Part shown: positions 8,973 to 18,818 of the stretch, piece by piece | Layout of the letters: each line of letters starts with the position of its first letter | How positions within the stretch are numbered: the first letter of the stretch is position 1 | Source of the DNA: Candidatus Endomicrobiellum cryptotermitis | GTDB lineage: Bacteria > Elusimicrobiota > Endomicrobiia > Endomicrobiales > Endomicrobiaceae | Direction: 5' to 3' | DNA length: 43,024 nt | Assembly: GCA_031257835.1 (NCBI GenBank) | Contig: JAIRNY010000026.1 | Coordinates: 1-43,024 of the forward strand | Program-made: the position numbers and the translations under genes | Notes under the pieces: generated by a model | What the model saw: only the letters and a program-made list of their open reading frames with translations | Databases searched by the model: none | Told to the model about the DNA's origin: nothing

Positions 8973-9855
8973 ATATTTTTTAAAACCTCATAAAACCCCG
9001 GGAAGGAAGTATTTACACAATTTGAATCTTTAACTATAGTTTCACCTCTAGCTATTAAAGAAGCAATTGCTAAAGTCATCGCCACTCTATGGTCCTCAAA
9101 ACTATCCAAAAGAGTACCTGTTAAATGCAAACTGCTAGAACCGTTTATAATGAAACCGTCTTCTAAAGATTCTACTTGAACACCAAGTTTTTTAAATTGA
9201 CTAGCAATCGCAAAAATTCTATCACTTTCTTTTAGTCTAAGTTCTTTAGCGCCTGAAATTCTAGTAATGCCCTCTGCCTGCGTTGCAACAAGTACGAACA
9301 CTGGTATTTCGTCTACCATTCTTGGCACAATATCGGAACTAACATTTATAGCTTTAAGTTTTGAATATTTCACGTTAATGTCACAAACTGGTTCATTAGA
9401 AACTTCCCTTAAGTTTGTTAAAGTAATATTTGCGCCCATTTGTAACAAAGGGTGCATAACCCTCTACCCATTGGTCTTTTTGAAAGGCTCTGGTCACCTG
9501 TAATAAAAGATTCAAAATTTTGTCCAGCAAGAATTCCAGAAAGTAACCTGGCTGTTGTTCCGGAGTTTCCTGCATAAAATTCATACTTATCATCTTTAGG
9601 CGGTGGAAAATCTAAACCTCCACCTTTTATGTGCAAAGTTCCCTTTTCTATTTTAATTTGTGTACCCATCTGACGAAAAACTTCTATAGTTCTATTACAA
9701 TCACCTGAAGGTAAGTAGTTCCTAACTATAGATTCTCCACTAGCAAGAGAAGAAAGCATAATAGCTCTATGAGTTATAGACTTATCTGCTGGTACTTCTA
9801 TTACACCTGACAAATTATTAACTTTTTCTAATTTAACATCCACTTTTATACCCAT
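8963..9855 (-). pseudogene. aroA: EPSP synthase (aroA), internal deletion plus frameshift
   Basis: This gene once encoded 5-enolpyruvylshikimate-3-phosphate synthase, the sixth shikimate-pathway step. The first part (9418-9855) has VPADKSITHRA, the GNSGTTARLL loop and GDQSLSKRPMGR. There the frame breaks: two extra bases at 9461-9462 move reading into the second part (9457-8963), which resumes as VMHPLLQMGANI and continues through MVDEIPV, ELRLKESDRI and DHRVAM. Two lesions are visible. One is the frameshift. The other is a missing block of about 140 codons between the two places where the family has a PL/LxxMGA segment. The lost block normally carries the VASAQ and SRDHTERM segments needed for catalysis. 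About 297 codons remain against roughly 430 in intact enzymes. A split gene or programmed frameshift cannot rescue the missing part. Confidence 0.92.
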
Positions 9856-9968
9856 CTATGAACATTTAGCACTTCTTTTTTTATTTTAACCTTTTTAAAT
9901 TTTTGTTATTTAAATAAAAAAACATGAAATCATAGATCACTACTTAAAACAACAGTTTTTATTATTAC

Positions 9969-10854
9969 CTATAAAAGCTTCCTACCAACAGCATTTGCAA
10001 CTAATTCAAGAGCTTTCATCAACCGCCTAAATTGTTCAGGCAGCAAACTTTGAATTCCATCAGAAAGAGCCTTTTCAGGCTCAGGATGAACTTCTATAAT
10101 AAGTCCATCAGCTCCTGCAGCTATACAAGCTTTAGCCATTACCCCAACATGCTCACTTATACCTATACCATGAGACAGATCTAAAACAACAGGCAGATGA
10201 GAAATTTTTTCAATACAGGCACAGCATTTAAATCCATTGTAAATCTTGTAGATGTTTCAAAAGTTCTTATTCCTTTTTCACACAAAATAACATTATAATA
10301 CCTTGAGAAAGAATATACTCTGCAGAAAGTAAAAGTTCTTTTATTTTTGTAGCCATACCCCTTTTTAAAAGTACAGGTTTTTTTTGTTTACCAATAGCTT
10401 TTAGTAAATCATAATTCTGCATATTTCTTGCTCCAATTTGAACAATATCACAATATTTACTTGTTCTACAGTAATAGCTTCACTTATTACAAGCATATGA
10501 AAATTATTACTCGCACCTTTCCTTTCATATACTTTAAACCTTTTTCACCAAGACCTTGAAAAGCATATGGAGAACTTCTAGGCTTATAAGCTCCTCCTCT
10601 AAGTATTGTACCTCCCGCATCTTTAACAATTTTAGCTATGTGAAATATCATTTTTTATTTTCGACAGCACAAGGTCCTGCAATAACGTGTATTTTTTGGG
10701 CAATCTCAACATTCTTGTTAATTTTTACTATTGTGTTTTCTTTTTTAAATTCTCTCAATGAAAGTTTTACTATCTTTCTATCAATTTGATCTATCAAGTC
10801 TCTACCGCACTTTAAATTAGATATCACAACAACCTCCATACCACAAAAATCCAC
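9969..10854 (-). pseudogene. DAHP synthase pseudogene (Thermotoga-like class with N-terminal ACT/ferredoxin-like piece)
   Basis: Reading the minus strand with frame changes gives a nearly complete 3-deoxy-D-arabino-heptulosonate-7-phosphate synthase, the entry step to the shikimate pathway. In order come [106 protein letters not shown], and a clean stop at 9969-9971. At least four frameshifts lie between these blocks: after VENK (~10665), after KGLKYMK (~10525), near 10460 and near 10290. The C-terminal 60 codons are still open. The N-terminal regulatory domain looks shortened. It sits upstream of the broken aroA on the same strand, so the two probably formed an aromatic biosynthesis operon that died as a unit. 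Confidence 0.88.
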
Positions 10855-10874
10855 GAATCAGCTAAATGTTTTAT

Positions 10875-11177
10875 TTATAAAAGCTCCTTAAGTTTTTCTA
10901 TTTCATTACTATATAAAATATCCATGTTTGCTACAATTTTTTCTATATTCCAATTCCACCATTGAATTTTTAGCAAAGTATCTATTCTATTACCTCATCT
11001 GAAAAACATTTTCATTTTCAAATTATTAGTAGTTCCACTATTGTTATCATAGTATGTATAATCGCCAACAACTATATTTTCCCGCCTTATAACATTTTTT
11101 TAAAAACATGTACGTTCAAGATTTGCCGTTACTTGATATAATTTATTAGGCAAAATGAAATCTATATCTTGAACCAT
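10875..11177 (-). pseudogene. CatB/Vat-like hexapeptide acetyltransferase relic lacking its middle
   Basis: The minus strand from 11177 has a textbook ribosome binding site (AAGGAGG, then GTGTA before the ATG). It opens like CatB/Vat-family O-acetyltransferases: a short N-terminus, then KNVIRRENIVVGDYTYYD. It then jumps to the family C-terminus, LLKIQWWNWNIEKIVANMDIL, ending KLKELL and a TAA at 10875-10877. The hexapeptide-repeat core and catalytic histidine (roughly 120-140 codons) are gone. There is an in-frame TAA at 11100-11102. Near the deletion joint an extra T and a tandem five-base duplication (ATAGA twice) cancel to keep frame. These enzymes acetylate antibiotics or sugars; the original substrate is unknown. 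Its intact expression signals suggest recent death. Confidence 0.78.
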
Positions 11178-11258
11178 TACACCTCCTTTTTATACGTATT
11201 ATACCATACAATATTATTTATAAACTAGTTAATATCTCATTTTAAATCGCTTATTGTG

Positions 11259-12344
11259 TTATATTACGAATTTAGAAACAATCTCATTAAAAAGAAATTC
11301 GTAGCCTTTAGCAAATTTTATTACATTATCATTTTGCACTAAAACTTTTTCATCTATACATTTTTTAAGTACGTTTTGATAATACTTATTATTAAAATGT
11401 TTAATACTTACTCCTTCTTTTAAAAGTCTAAGCCCTAACATAATAGACTCAAAGGAGTATAATTTATCATCAATATACTCTTTTTCAAACTGAGCATTTA
11501 AACCTTTATTTACCAACTTTATATATTCTTTTATATTTTCAACATTCTTATATCTAAACCTATTTAAATAACCGCTTGCTCCTGCACCAATTGCAATATA
11601 TTCCTTATTACGCCAATAATTTGTATTATGGAAAGACTCGTTACCACTTCTAGCCCAATTAGAAATTTCGTAATGGTTATATCCATTCTGCTCTAAAAAC
11701 TCCACGCTAAAATCATACATATCTCTTTGAACATATTCAGACGTAACAATTCCTCTTTTATAAAACATCGTATCTTTTTCTATAGAAATAGGATATAAAG
11801 AAAGATTTGCACTGTTAAAACTTAAAACTTTTCTTAAAGCATTTTCCCAATCTTTTAGAGTTTGATGTGAAATCCCGTACATCAAATCAATACTAATATT
11901 GCTAAAACCAACTTGTCTTGCAAGATCATAAGCATTACAAAAATTGTTAAAATTATGAACTCTACCTAACAAACTAAGAAGTCTATCATCTACAGATTCA
12001 AGACCAATACTTAACCTATTTACATTATAATTTTTTAAAATAGTCAATTTTTCTAGAGTTGTAGAATCTGAATTCAATTCAAAAGTAAATTCAAAAAGTT
12101 TAGAAAGATCAAAATTATCATTTATACAACATAATAACTTTTCAATTTGTTTAGAAGACAAAATAGACGGCGTACCTCCGCCAATATACACAGAATCTAA
12201 AGCTTTGTCTTTAAAATCCAAACTATGCTTAATTAAAGCGTTTATATATTCGTCTGCAAAATCTTTCTCATATCTAATTGAAAAAAAATTGCAATAAAAA
12301 CATTTCTGCTTACAAAATGGTATATGAATATATAAACCCAACAT
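11259..12344 (-). CDS. hemW: Radical SAM heme chaperone HemW / coproporphyrinogen-III oxidase-like protein
   Basis: A 361-residue radical SAM protein of the HemN/HemW family. The N-terminus is compact, with LYIHIPFCKQKCFYCNFFS; the CxxxCxxC cysteines (C11, C15, C18) bind the 4Fe-4S cluster that cleaves SAM. The GGGTPS segment and the RLSIGLESVDDRLLSLLGR segment are typical. The chain starts right at the radical SAM domain and lacks the long N-terminal extension of true HemN, so HemW (heme insertion chaperone) is the better name. No Shine-Dalgarno is visible before the ATG at 12344, but the IHIPFC motif needs this start. The 78-base gap upstream holds a short hairpin (TTTACAT paired with ATGTAAA, 12366-12382). 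Confidence 0.88.
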   Translation of the reverse strand: MLGLYIHIPFCKQKCFYCNFFSIRYEKDFADEYINALIKHSLDFKDKALDSVYIGGGTPSILSSKQIEKLLCCINDNFDLSKLFEFTFELNSDSTTLEKLTILKNYNVNRLSIGLESVDDRLLSLLGRVHNFNNFCNAYDLARQVGFSNISIDLMYGISHQTLKDWENALRKVLSFNSANLSLYPISIEKDTMFYKRGIVTSEYVQRDMYDFSVEFLEQNGYNHYEISNWARSGNESFHNTNYWRNKEYIAIGAGASGYLNRFRYKNVENIKEYIKLVNKGLNAQFEKEYIDDKLYSFESIMLGLRLLKEGVSIKHFNNKYYQNVLKKCIDEKVLVQNDNVIKFAKGYEFLFNEIVSKFVI

Positions 12345-12422
12345 AGATTTTTAAAATAACATATATTTACATGTAATGTAAAAATACATACATATTATCT
12401 CTTTTTTACAAACAATACCTAT

Positions 12423-13606
12423 TTAAGCAGCTCCGAGGATATCTTTAACAGCATTAGTAGAAGTTTTAGTTCTACGTTTTGCATCTTCTATTATCCTTTT
12501 AAACGATATCTTGTTTATCGAATAGTTTAACACTGCTAAACTTATAGCTATTTGCCTACTTTCTGTTTCTTTTGACTCTATCAAACCTGACTTTTCTACT
12601 CTGTTTACATAACTTGCCATTACTTCTCTTTGCTCTTCAAATGTTGATGTAGACGATTCCTCTTCCATCAACCTCTCTGCTTCTTTAAAATATTCTTGTA
12701 AACTTCCATTACTATCAAACTTCTCTGGACTTGCTAAATACCCTTTTACTAATACCACCCCTAACGCCTGCCTGTCTGTCACACTGTTTATATTATACAC
12801 TTCTTGCGTAAAGTCAAATGCTCTCATATACCTGTTTACAAGCGATGCTTCTACTAATCCCCTTGCAAATCCTACCGCTTCCAGCACTCGCTCTGCCCCC
12901 TGCTCGTCTACTCCTGCTCCTTTCTAACACTCCTTCTCCCTTCACCGCCTCCTCACACCTCTTCCCTAATCCCTTCTTTAACTTCCCTCTCAACTCTTTG
13001 ACTATCTCTTCATCACTCCTCCCTTTATAATACTCCCCTTTCACCACCGCTTCACTTATCCTTCCCAGCTCTTCCTTATTTATACTTTCCCCTCCCAACT
13101 CCTTGCTACCCTCTATATACCTAAACGACCTTTCTACACTCCCTACACTTCCGTCTAACCTTCCCATCTCTTTCATTAACCCTTCCATCGCACTATCTCC
13201 AATCTCTCCCAGCTTCTTATCTAATCTTTCTATCTGTTCCCTATACTTCTCTTCCACCCCTTTCAGCTTTCCTACTAACTCTTCTCTCTTCTCTTTCCCC
13301 TCTACCCTATACCCTTTCGCCCTCAACTTCTCCTCTATCTTACCTATATTATCTTTCATCAGCTTCGCTGCTCTCTCCTTTATCCCTCCTCCTTCTCCTA
13401 TCCCTTCTCCCAACCCACTTCCTACTCCCTCTATCAACCCCTTCCAATCCTCCCCCTTCATACAAGTTATACCCTCTCTTCTTTAACTCTTCCTTCAACT
13501 TCCCTATCCCCTCTTTAAATCCCTTCCCTAGCAGCCCCTCTACCCCTTCCTTGATAAAATCAGACAAACTTTTCTTATCATCTGAAACATCAAACATCTT
13601 TCCCAA
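12423..13606 (-). pseudogene. 3' end of the giant gene: charged G/K/E-rich part and C-terminal helical domain
   Basis: Three overlapping frames (13606-13349, 13461-12814, 12887-12423) form one reading. The first runs to KRGYNLY, then slips near 13460 into EDWKGLIEGVGSGLGEGIGEG and a long charged helical stretch. A slip near 12925 joins GVLE to GAGVDEQGAERVLEAVGFARG and the C-terminal domain, which ends ...KDILGAA at 12423. Codon use is odd: many GGG, GAG and AAG codons in a genome that elsewhere prefers GGA, GAA and AAA. The tail after about 12730 returns to ordinary composition. Confidence 0.6.
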
Positions 13607-13629
13607 GTAATTTCTGAAAGAGAGAAGAA

Positions 13630-15047
13630 TTAAAAAATACTTGTAATACCCAAAATTACAAGCGCCATTGGGACTAACATATTTACTACACCTTTAAAAC
13701 CATCTTTAGGATTAAAATTAAGAGCTGAAGTTATAACACTACTGCCAAAACCACCAATTTGATATGAATTTATAACACTAAACATTCCAAAATAGTTCGG
13801 GGAGTTATTTTGTGAGTTGTTTGATGAATTATTAGTTTCAAGCTGCTGATTTGACAAAACAGATTTTGCCTTATTAAGGTTGACCAAGAACATTGAACTA
13901 ACAGTTGTAGGTAACTGATATAATCTGCTTTGCTCAAAACCGTACGCAGGTCTGTTATATGTAGTTTTTCCAGGCTCTACAGTCTCTACTTCACCTTTCT
14001 TTGAAATTTTTGATAATAAATTTTTTAAAAACCTTTTTATCAAATCCATTTTCAGCCAAATCTCGCAAAAAAGCAAGAATCATCACAATTTCACCACTAA
14101 AACTTAAAACATAAGATGATACAAACTTGATCACCAACATAACAGTTCCAACTATTGAACCTAATGGCACAAAGAAATAGACAACATAAAAAGTAACCAC
14201 TAAAAGAACAAGCGCTATTAAAACAATTGCAGCTTTAAATTTTTGTTTAGGGTTCGTCAATCTTCCAAAATCTAGATTAAAAACTTTGCTAAGTAAGAAA
14301 CCAACTGCACTCTTAAAATTACGCAAAATTGACCCACTAGTGTCTATATAAATCTCTTCCATTAAATCTTGAACAGACTTTACTTCTTCCTTTAGTTCAC
14401 CTCTTTTGAGTTTTAAATAATCTGAATTTAAAGCTTGACTAAACTCAAAGAGAACGATCTTTGATTTTTCTTCAGAAATGTAATCATAATAAGCTGCTAT
14501 GGCCTTTATTAAATCAACACTACCATTTTCAACATCCACAATATCTTTATTTTGCATATATTTAGGCAAATTTAAGATTTTTACTATTAAAGCCAGGCTT
14601 TATGTCAAAAATTTTTGATATTGCAGGGAATTTATTTTTAAAGTCTTCTATAGACAAGTTATAAAGACTTGGACCTTATACAAAAAAATTAAATAAATCT
14701 TGCCATTTTTTATCTGTCATAGCATCAATAGAAGAGTCTTCTGTTGTACTATCTAAAAGTGTTTGCTTTTTCAACAATAACACTTTTTCCATTGAATTTA
14801 TTTTATCTGCTACTTTAAGTTGCGTTAATTTTATTTGTTTTTGCAATCTCTGTACTTCTGTTTCCTTCTCAAACATATTAAATTTTAAAGCAACAACTTG
14901 TATAAGTTTCTCTAAACGCTCTTTTCTTTTTATAAGTTTAGCTCTTTCATAAGATTGTTCTAAATCTAATGCACGACTTTCAAACAGTTTTAATCTCTCT
15001 GTTAGCTTTGAAATTTCATTATTAACAAATATTATTCCACCTTCATT
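13630..15047 (-). pseudogene. Giant-gene fragments: coiled coil, membrane segments and Asn/Ser-rich linker
   Basis: After the TAA at 15048 the same frame continues as coiled coil (SKLTERLKLFESRALDLE ... MFEKETEVQRLQKQIK) to another stop at 14676, and then, in the same frame, to about 14555. A slip leads into 14569-13991, which has two hydrophobic helices (AAIVLIALVLLVVTFYVVYFF and SIVGTVMLVIKFVSSYVL). A further slip near 14050 leads into 14076-13630, with an Asn/Ser-rich linker (ETNNSSNNSQNNSPN) and a hydrophobic end (MLVPMALVILGITSIF). In the +1 frame that helix extends as LILLSFRNYLGK into the next fragment, so one T was probably lost from a T-run near 13620-13630. Confidence 0.6.
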
Positions 15048-16361
15048 TTATATTTGCTTTTCAACAGTCTTTTCTAAAGATAACCGTAGCTCTGTGTTAA
15101 GTTTTTTTATTTGTGTAGTTAAATCATCAATTTTTGTTGACACTGTTTTTATGTCATTTTGAAGTGTTTGTAAATTATTTAGATTAGTACTATTTTCGCT
15201 AATCTCATTACCTATTGTTAAAGTAAAATAAGTAGCCGTTTTCAAATCCGTTTTTGTAACTGGATTCATTTGCAATAGAATATAAATTATTGATTCTCGT
15301 AAAGAAAAAGATGCTTTCTGTCCCGATTCCCCAAAACTAGAAACATCTATATTTAACTTATCATTTACCCCAAAAGCGTCTAATCCTAGTTGTCTAATCC
15401 ATATGGATTAGACAACAAATAAAAACCTACATCCTTTGCAATTTTTTTTAATGCTTCTTCTCTTTTTTCTGTAGATATTGATTGAAAACTTTCAGGCAGC
15501 AACAGTTTTATTTTGTTAAACTCACCTAAAACTACTTTTTGATACAAAACTTCATTAAACAAATCTAAGTAAGAATTTACAGTTTTGCTATTTGCAATAT
15601 CCTGCATACCTGTAACATCTATAATGTTTAAATCTAACATACGTTTTAACACTATTGCAGAAGATATAGGTAAAGCTTAACTTAAAACATTTTGTAAATT
15701 TTCTCCTTTTTTAAACTTTTCAAATAAGTTTTCTTCTGCTTTAACAATCAAAGCTTTTTTAAGACAATCCAACATAAAAGTAGAATTATTCTTTTCGTAA
15801 CTCTTAGATTTAGCATCTATACCATCAACTATATCTCTTACATCTGTATTTTCTTTTTTAAAATAATTTAACAAATCATTTATTACAACTATATCCTTAT
15901 AACCACTTGTATACAATCCTGTAGTATCAAAAGAATTACTTCTAAAAGTTGAAAAATCTGGAGCCCTTACTAATTTTTAGTTTTACCATCGTAAGAATTT
16001 ATGTCATCAGTTAATTGCTGGGCTACATATTCATCTTCATCAATAGTACCAAAACTCATTAATATAGCTTTTGTTATTACAGCCTGAGGGTTTAACTCAT
16101 GAAACTCTTTTATTTTTTGAACTAAAAACTTGTCCTTAATATATTTAAAATATTGTTAAAATCCTTCAAATCAGTCGACGAGAATCTTGAAAGTATATTT
16201 TTGATCTTAAAAGATAAGCTTCCTATTAAGTTCCTTGTAATTACACAAAAAAAGTCAAGCAAATCCATAACTGAAATAAACATACTTTCGATTAAAGGGG
16301 CACTTTTATGTATCCATTTTATTATTATATCAGAAGACTTTATATATGATTGACGTCTCAA
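15048..16361 (-). pseudogene. Giant-gene central fragments joined by stops and slips
   Basis: Several short open pieces chain together here: 16361-16122, a second frame with KEFHELNPQAVITKAILMSFG (about 16140-15980), 15916-15677, 15652-15386 and 15275-15048. Between 15677 and 15652 only one in-frame TAA interrupts a continuous reading (NVLS-stop-ALPISSAIVLKR). Between 15386 and about 15375 a 14-base duplication shifts the frame; afterwards reading resumes with GLDAFGVNDKLNIDVSS. The piece at 15275-15048 is a heptad-rich coiled coil (TVSTKIDDLTTQIKKLNTEL). Another single TAA at 15048 separates it from more coiled coil downstream. Confidence 0.6.
15389..15416. repeat. 28-bp perfect palindrome with a third copy of one arm
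   Basis: The arms GTTGTCTAATCC (15389-15400) and GGATTAGACAAC (15405-15416) flank ATAT and form a perfect palindrome. A further copy of GTCTAATCC lies at 15378-15386, 14 bases from the matching arm. On the minus strand this reads as a 14-base tandem duplication inside the giant pseudogene. The coding sequence for LSNPYGLD is itself nearly palindromic, so a replication slip at a hairpin is the simplest explanation. Confidence 0.75.
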
Positions 16362-16399
16362 TTCGTGACGTACAAAAACTTGTAATAAATTTTGATTTA

Positions 16400-17164
16400 T
16401 TATGTTCCCATTTTTATCAAAAAATTTAGCTTTAAAAAATCGTAATTAATTGATATCCTCCTTTCTTTAGACAACATTGAAATACTTTCATTGTCAGAAA
16501 AAGCCTCGCTAAAACCAGATATCTTTTGAATTAGTTCAGTCTCGTTTGAATCTAACACTGTGTCTATCGCTCTACTTTTATCAATATTTAAAGCTTTAGA
16601 AACAAACTCTTGTACTAAATCTAGTGGAAGAGCTTTGGCTATCTTTTTAAAGATGACAACACTCTCTAAACCATCAGGAATGTCAGTTTGACTAAGAGAT
16701 TTTTTAGACAAAAAGCCTTTCATGTAAAACTGAAACCCAATAAATGGAATTGAGCCTAAAACAATCAAAAGTGGAACTAAAAACCATATGAAAGAAGAGA
16801 GTGGAGAAAAAATAATAGCCATACTTATTGCTACGCCTACAGCCATAGTGATATAAAACCCCAATTTTGCTCTAAAATAGTCAATAATAGAATCAAGAAA
16901 AGATTTTTGTTTGGTTTGTTGAGGTTGTGCTACAATATTTTCCACAAAAGCTTGACCATCATAGACATATTCCTTAACATTGTTGTCTTTAGTAACAAAA
17001 AGCCGTACTTGGTCTAAATTATTTATATCGCCAGAAAGTTCAGCCTTTATTACTTCAGATTCAAAAGCTTTTAGTATTTGATTGATAACCTGTAACTTGT
17101 ATCCTTTCTGTGTTAAAATACCCGATGCCTCAATAAGCCCTTGCTCTACTGTAACTTCAGACAA
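16400..17164 (-). pseudogene. Giant-gene fragment with a membrane hairpin
   Basis: A 254-codon open piece. Its apparent start is internal: sequence upstream to about 17250 is the same frame (LVVTPNVGSGIKLAQDAYYALAKEQ). It contains two strongly hydrophobic helices (about residues 98-120 and 124-148: GFYITMAVGVAISMAIIF and FIWFLVPLLIVLGSIPFIGF), flanked by polar helical sequence. The frame ends at 16400, where a T-run slip moves reading into FFDKNGNIINQNLL and on into the next fragment (16361-16122). It has no RBS of its own. Confidence 0.6.
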
Positions 17165-17386
17165 AGGTAATGTTGCAAGTGCCTGGAAAAGTATTTTACT
17201 TTGCTCCTTAGCTAAAGCATAATATGCATCTTGAGCTAACTTTATCCCACTACCAACGTTTGGAGTTACAACTAAATTAAGATATACCCTTATCAGATAA
17301 CAACTCTGATACCCCTTGGGTATGAAAACCCCCAGTAACTACTATATATATATTTTTTTGCATCTTTAAGAGACCTTACAACTTTA

Positions 17387-18787
17387 TCAACAGAAGGCAA
17401 ATGAAACATTTTCTATTTGACTAATCTCTTCATTTAAACCATAAATATTATTTATAAAATAATTATTTCTACTAAGATTTACTTCATAAAATTGGTTTGC
17501 TATCTTTTCATATAGCTCTAACATGTCAATTTTTTTATTATCAACATATTTAACCCACAGTCTTTTATATTTTTTTATATTATTTTTATAATACTTATAG
17601 TCGTCAGATGTAATTTTACTAGTTAGATAATCCTTTAAATACCGTTCAAAAGTAGCTAAAAATGCTATGTCCTTTTGTCCATCATCACTTCCAAGAGCTA
17701 TACTGATTTCCCCTTTTAAGTTTTCTTCTTCTTTAACCATTTCCAAAGAATTAATTTTTTGACTCAACTCTATATAATTTAAAAATTTATTTAAATTAGG
17801 GAAATCCTTAGATAAATCTAGATTGTTTTCTCTTGCAAGTTTAACTAAATATGTATACAACTTATCTGTTTCATTAAAGCTAGCTGTAGCATCAAGTAAC
17901 ATCTTATACACGCCATAGGGCATTAATCCTCTCAACTTTAAAATAAACTCTTTCAACTCACTAGTTGTTTTATCATAATTTATTTCTCTTCCCAATTTTA
18001 AAAGCATAATATAAGTTTTTATATTCTCATATTTATCTATATCTATACCAAAACTATTGGCATATTTGTCCATAAGATGAAAATACTTTTCTGAACTCAT
18101 TGTCCAAAATTCCGATTCAGAGTAGATTTCTTCAACCTTCTTTTGTTTACTATTGTAGTATAAAGACTTAAGATATTTTATATCATCATACATCCTTGTT
18201 ATTATATTCAAGATTTCTGATTGATAGTTTAAAATATCTCCAAATCTTTTTAAGTTTTCCAAATAAGGTTCTTTGTTTTCTAACCCCTTTACCAAGTCTG
18301 TACGATTACTAATAGCAGAATAATACTCCACACCTGTTAACATCCCAGTTGCAAAAATGGAATCTATTATTTTTTCGCCACTATTTTTTATTTTAGTAAG
18401 CCAAGAATTATCTAATTGTCCATATGCACCTTCTAAATATACACTCTTTACTCCATAACTTTTATCAAAAGAAGATATAATATTGCTTATATTTTTTTGC
18501 ACATCTGGATGCAAATGTAAATCTTGTATATTTATTACTACAATATCACTACCTGTATAATTTACATTTGTTATTTTTCCATAGGAATACGGTAAAGTAA
18601 AATCATCAAATATTTGTTTGTATTGTGCATCTAACCTTGTTTGTTCTAACACTTGAGCAACAGCTTGACCATAAACATAAGAAAGAAGAAAACAATTAAC
18701 TAATACTATGGATATAATTTTTACACACGTTAGCTCCATAAAATAGGATTTGGCCTTTAACTTAGCCTTTGAAAATAAAAAAAACAT
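17387..18787 (-). pseudogene. 5' fragment of the giant gene: signal anchor and HIQD/GGFH-type domain
   Basis: This is the longest open piece, 466 codons. It starts with a basic stretch and a hydrophobic helix (VKIISIVLVNCFLLSYVYG), so export or membrane anchoring is likely. The INIQDLHLHP and YLEGAYGQLD motifs follow at about residues 85-130, then a mostly helical region. The true start was probably the ATG at 18818 (MKKEV...). It joins this frame across a T8 run near 18785-18792, where a one-base slip explains the present mismatch. At the 3' end the frame closes at 17387, but the next frame continues with LPSVDKVVRSLKDAKKYI and then, after two more slips, with VVTGGFHTQGVSELLSDKG. An annotation pipeline may call this piece as a stand-alone hypothetical protein. 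Confidence 0.7.
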
Positions 18788-18818
18788 TTTAAAAGTCTTG
18801 TTTTAACCTCTTTTTTCA

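Larger units (their letters stand above)
12423..18818 (-). pseudogene. Relic of one giant secreted/membrane protein gene (~2,100 codons), multiply frameshifted
   Basis: Eleven or more minus-strand fragments read on from one another through single lesions, so I treat 6.4 kb as one dead gene. Order from the 5' end: signal/anchor helix; an N-terminal domain with VVINIQDLHLHPDVQKNI and VYLEGAYGQLDNSWL; a VVTGGFHTQGV segment; a helix pair near 16.8 kb; coiled-coil-rich segments at 14.7-15.3 kb; two more membrane segments near 14.1-14.2 kb; one near 13.65 kb; a highly charged Gly/Lys/Glu-rich part; and a C-terminal helical domain. Lesions seen: frameshifts near 18790, 17395, 17345, 17250, 16415, 16140, 15980, 15400, 14555, 14050, 13620, 13460 and 12925, and in-frame stops near 15676, 15048 and 14676. 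From memory, proteins with a HIQDxHxxxxxQ segment and a GGFHTxG segment occur as very large ORFs in Elusimicrobiota and Omnitrophota. Function is unknown. The N-terminal pattern recalls ChaN/EreA-type folds, which is only an inference. Confidence 0.8.

Noticed and set aside
9418-9475. Programmed -1 frameshift in aroA
   Set aside because: No slippery heptamer or downstream structure is seen, and the catalytic middle of the enzyme is missing, so a frameshift would not restore function.
12818-13486. Plus-strand Ser/Leu/Pro-rich ORFs over the compositional island
   Set aside because: They arise from the pyrimidine-rich complement of the giant relic. They are low-complexity and lack family motifs or start signals.
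16153-16353. Plus-strand 66-codon ORF
   Set aside because: It is antisense to a continuous fragment of the giant gene and has no RBS.
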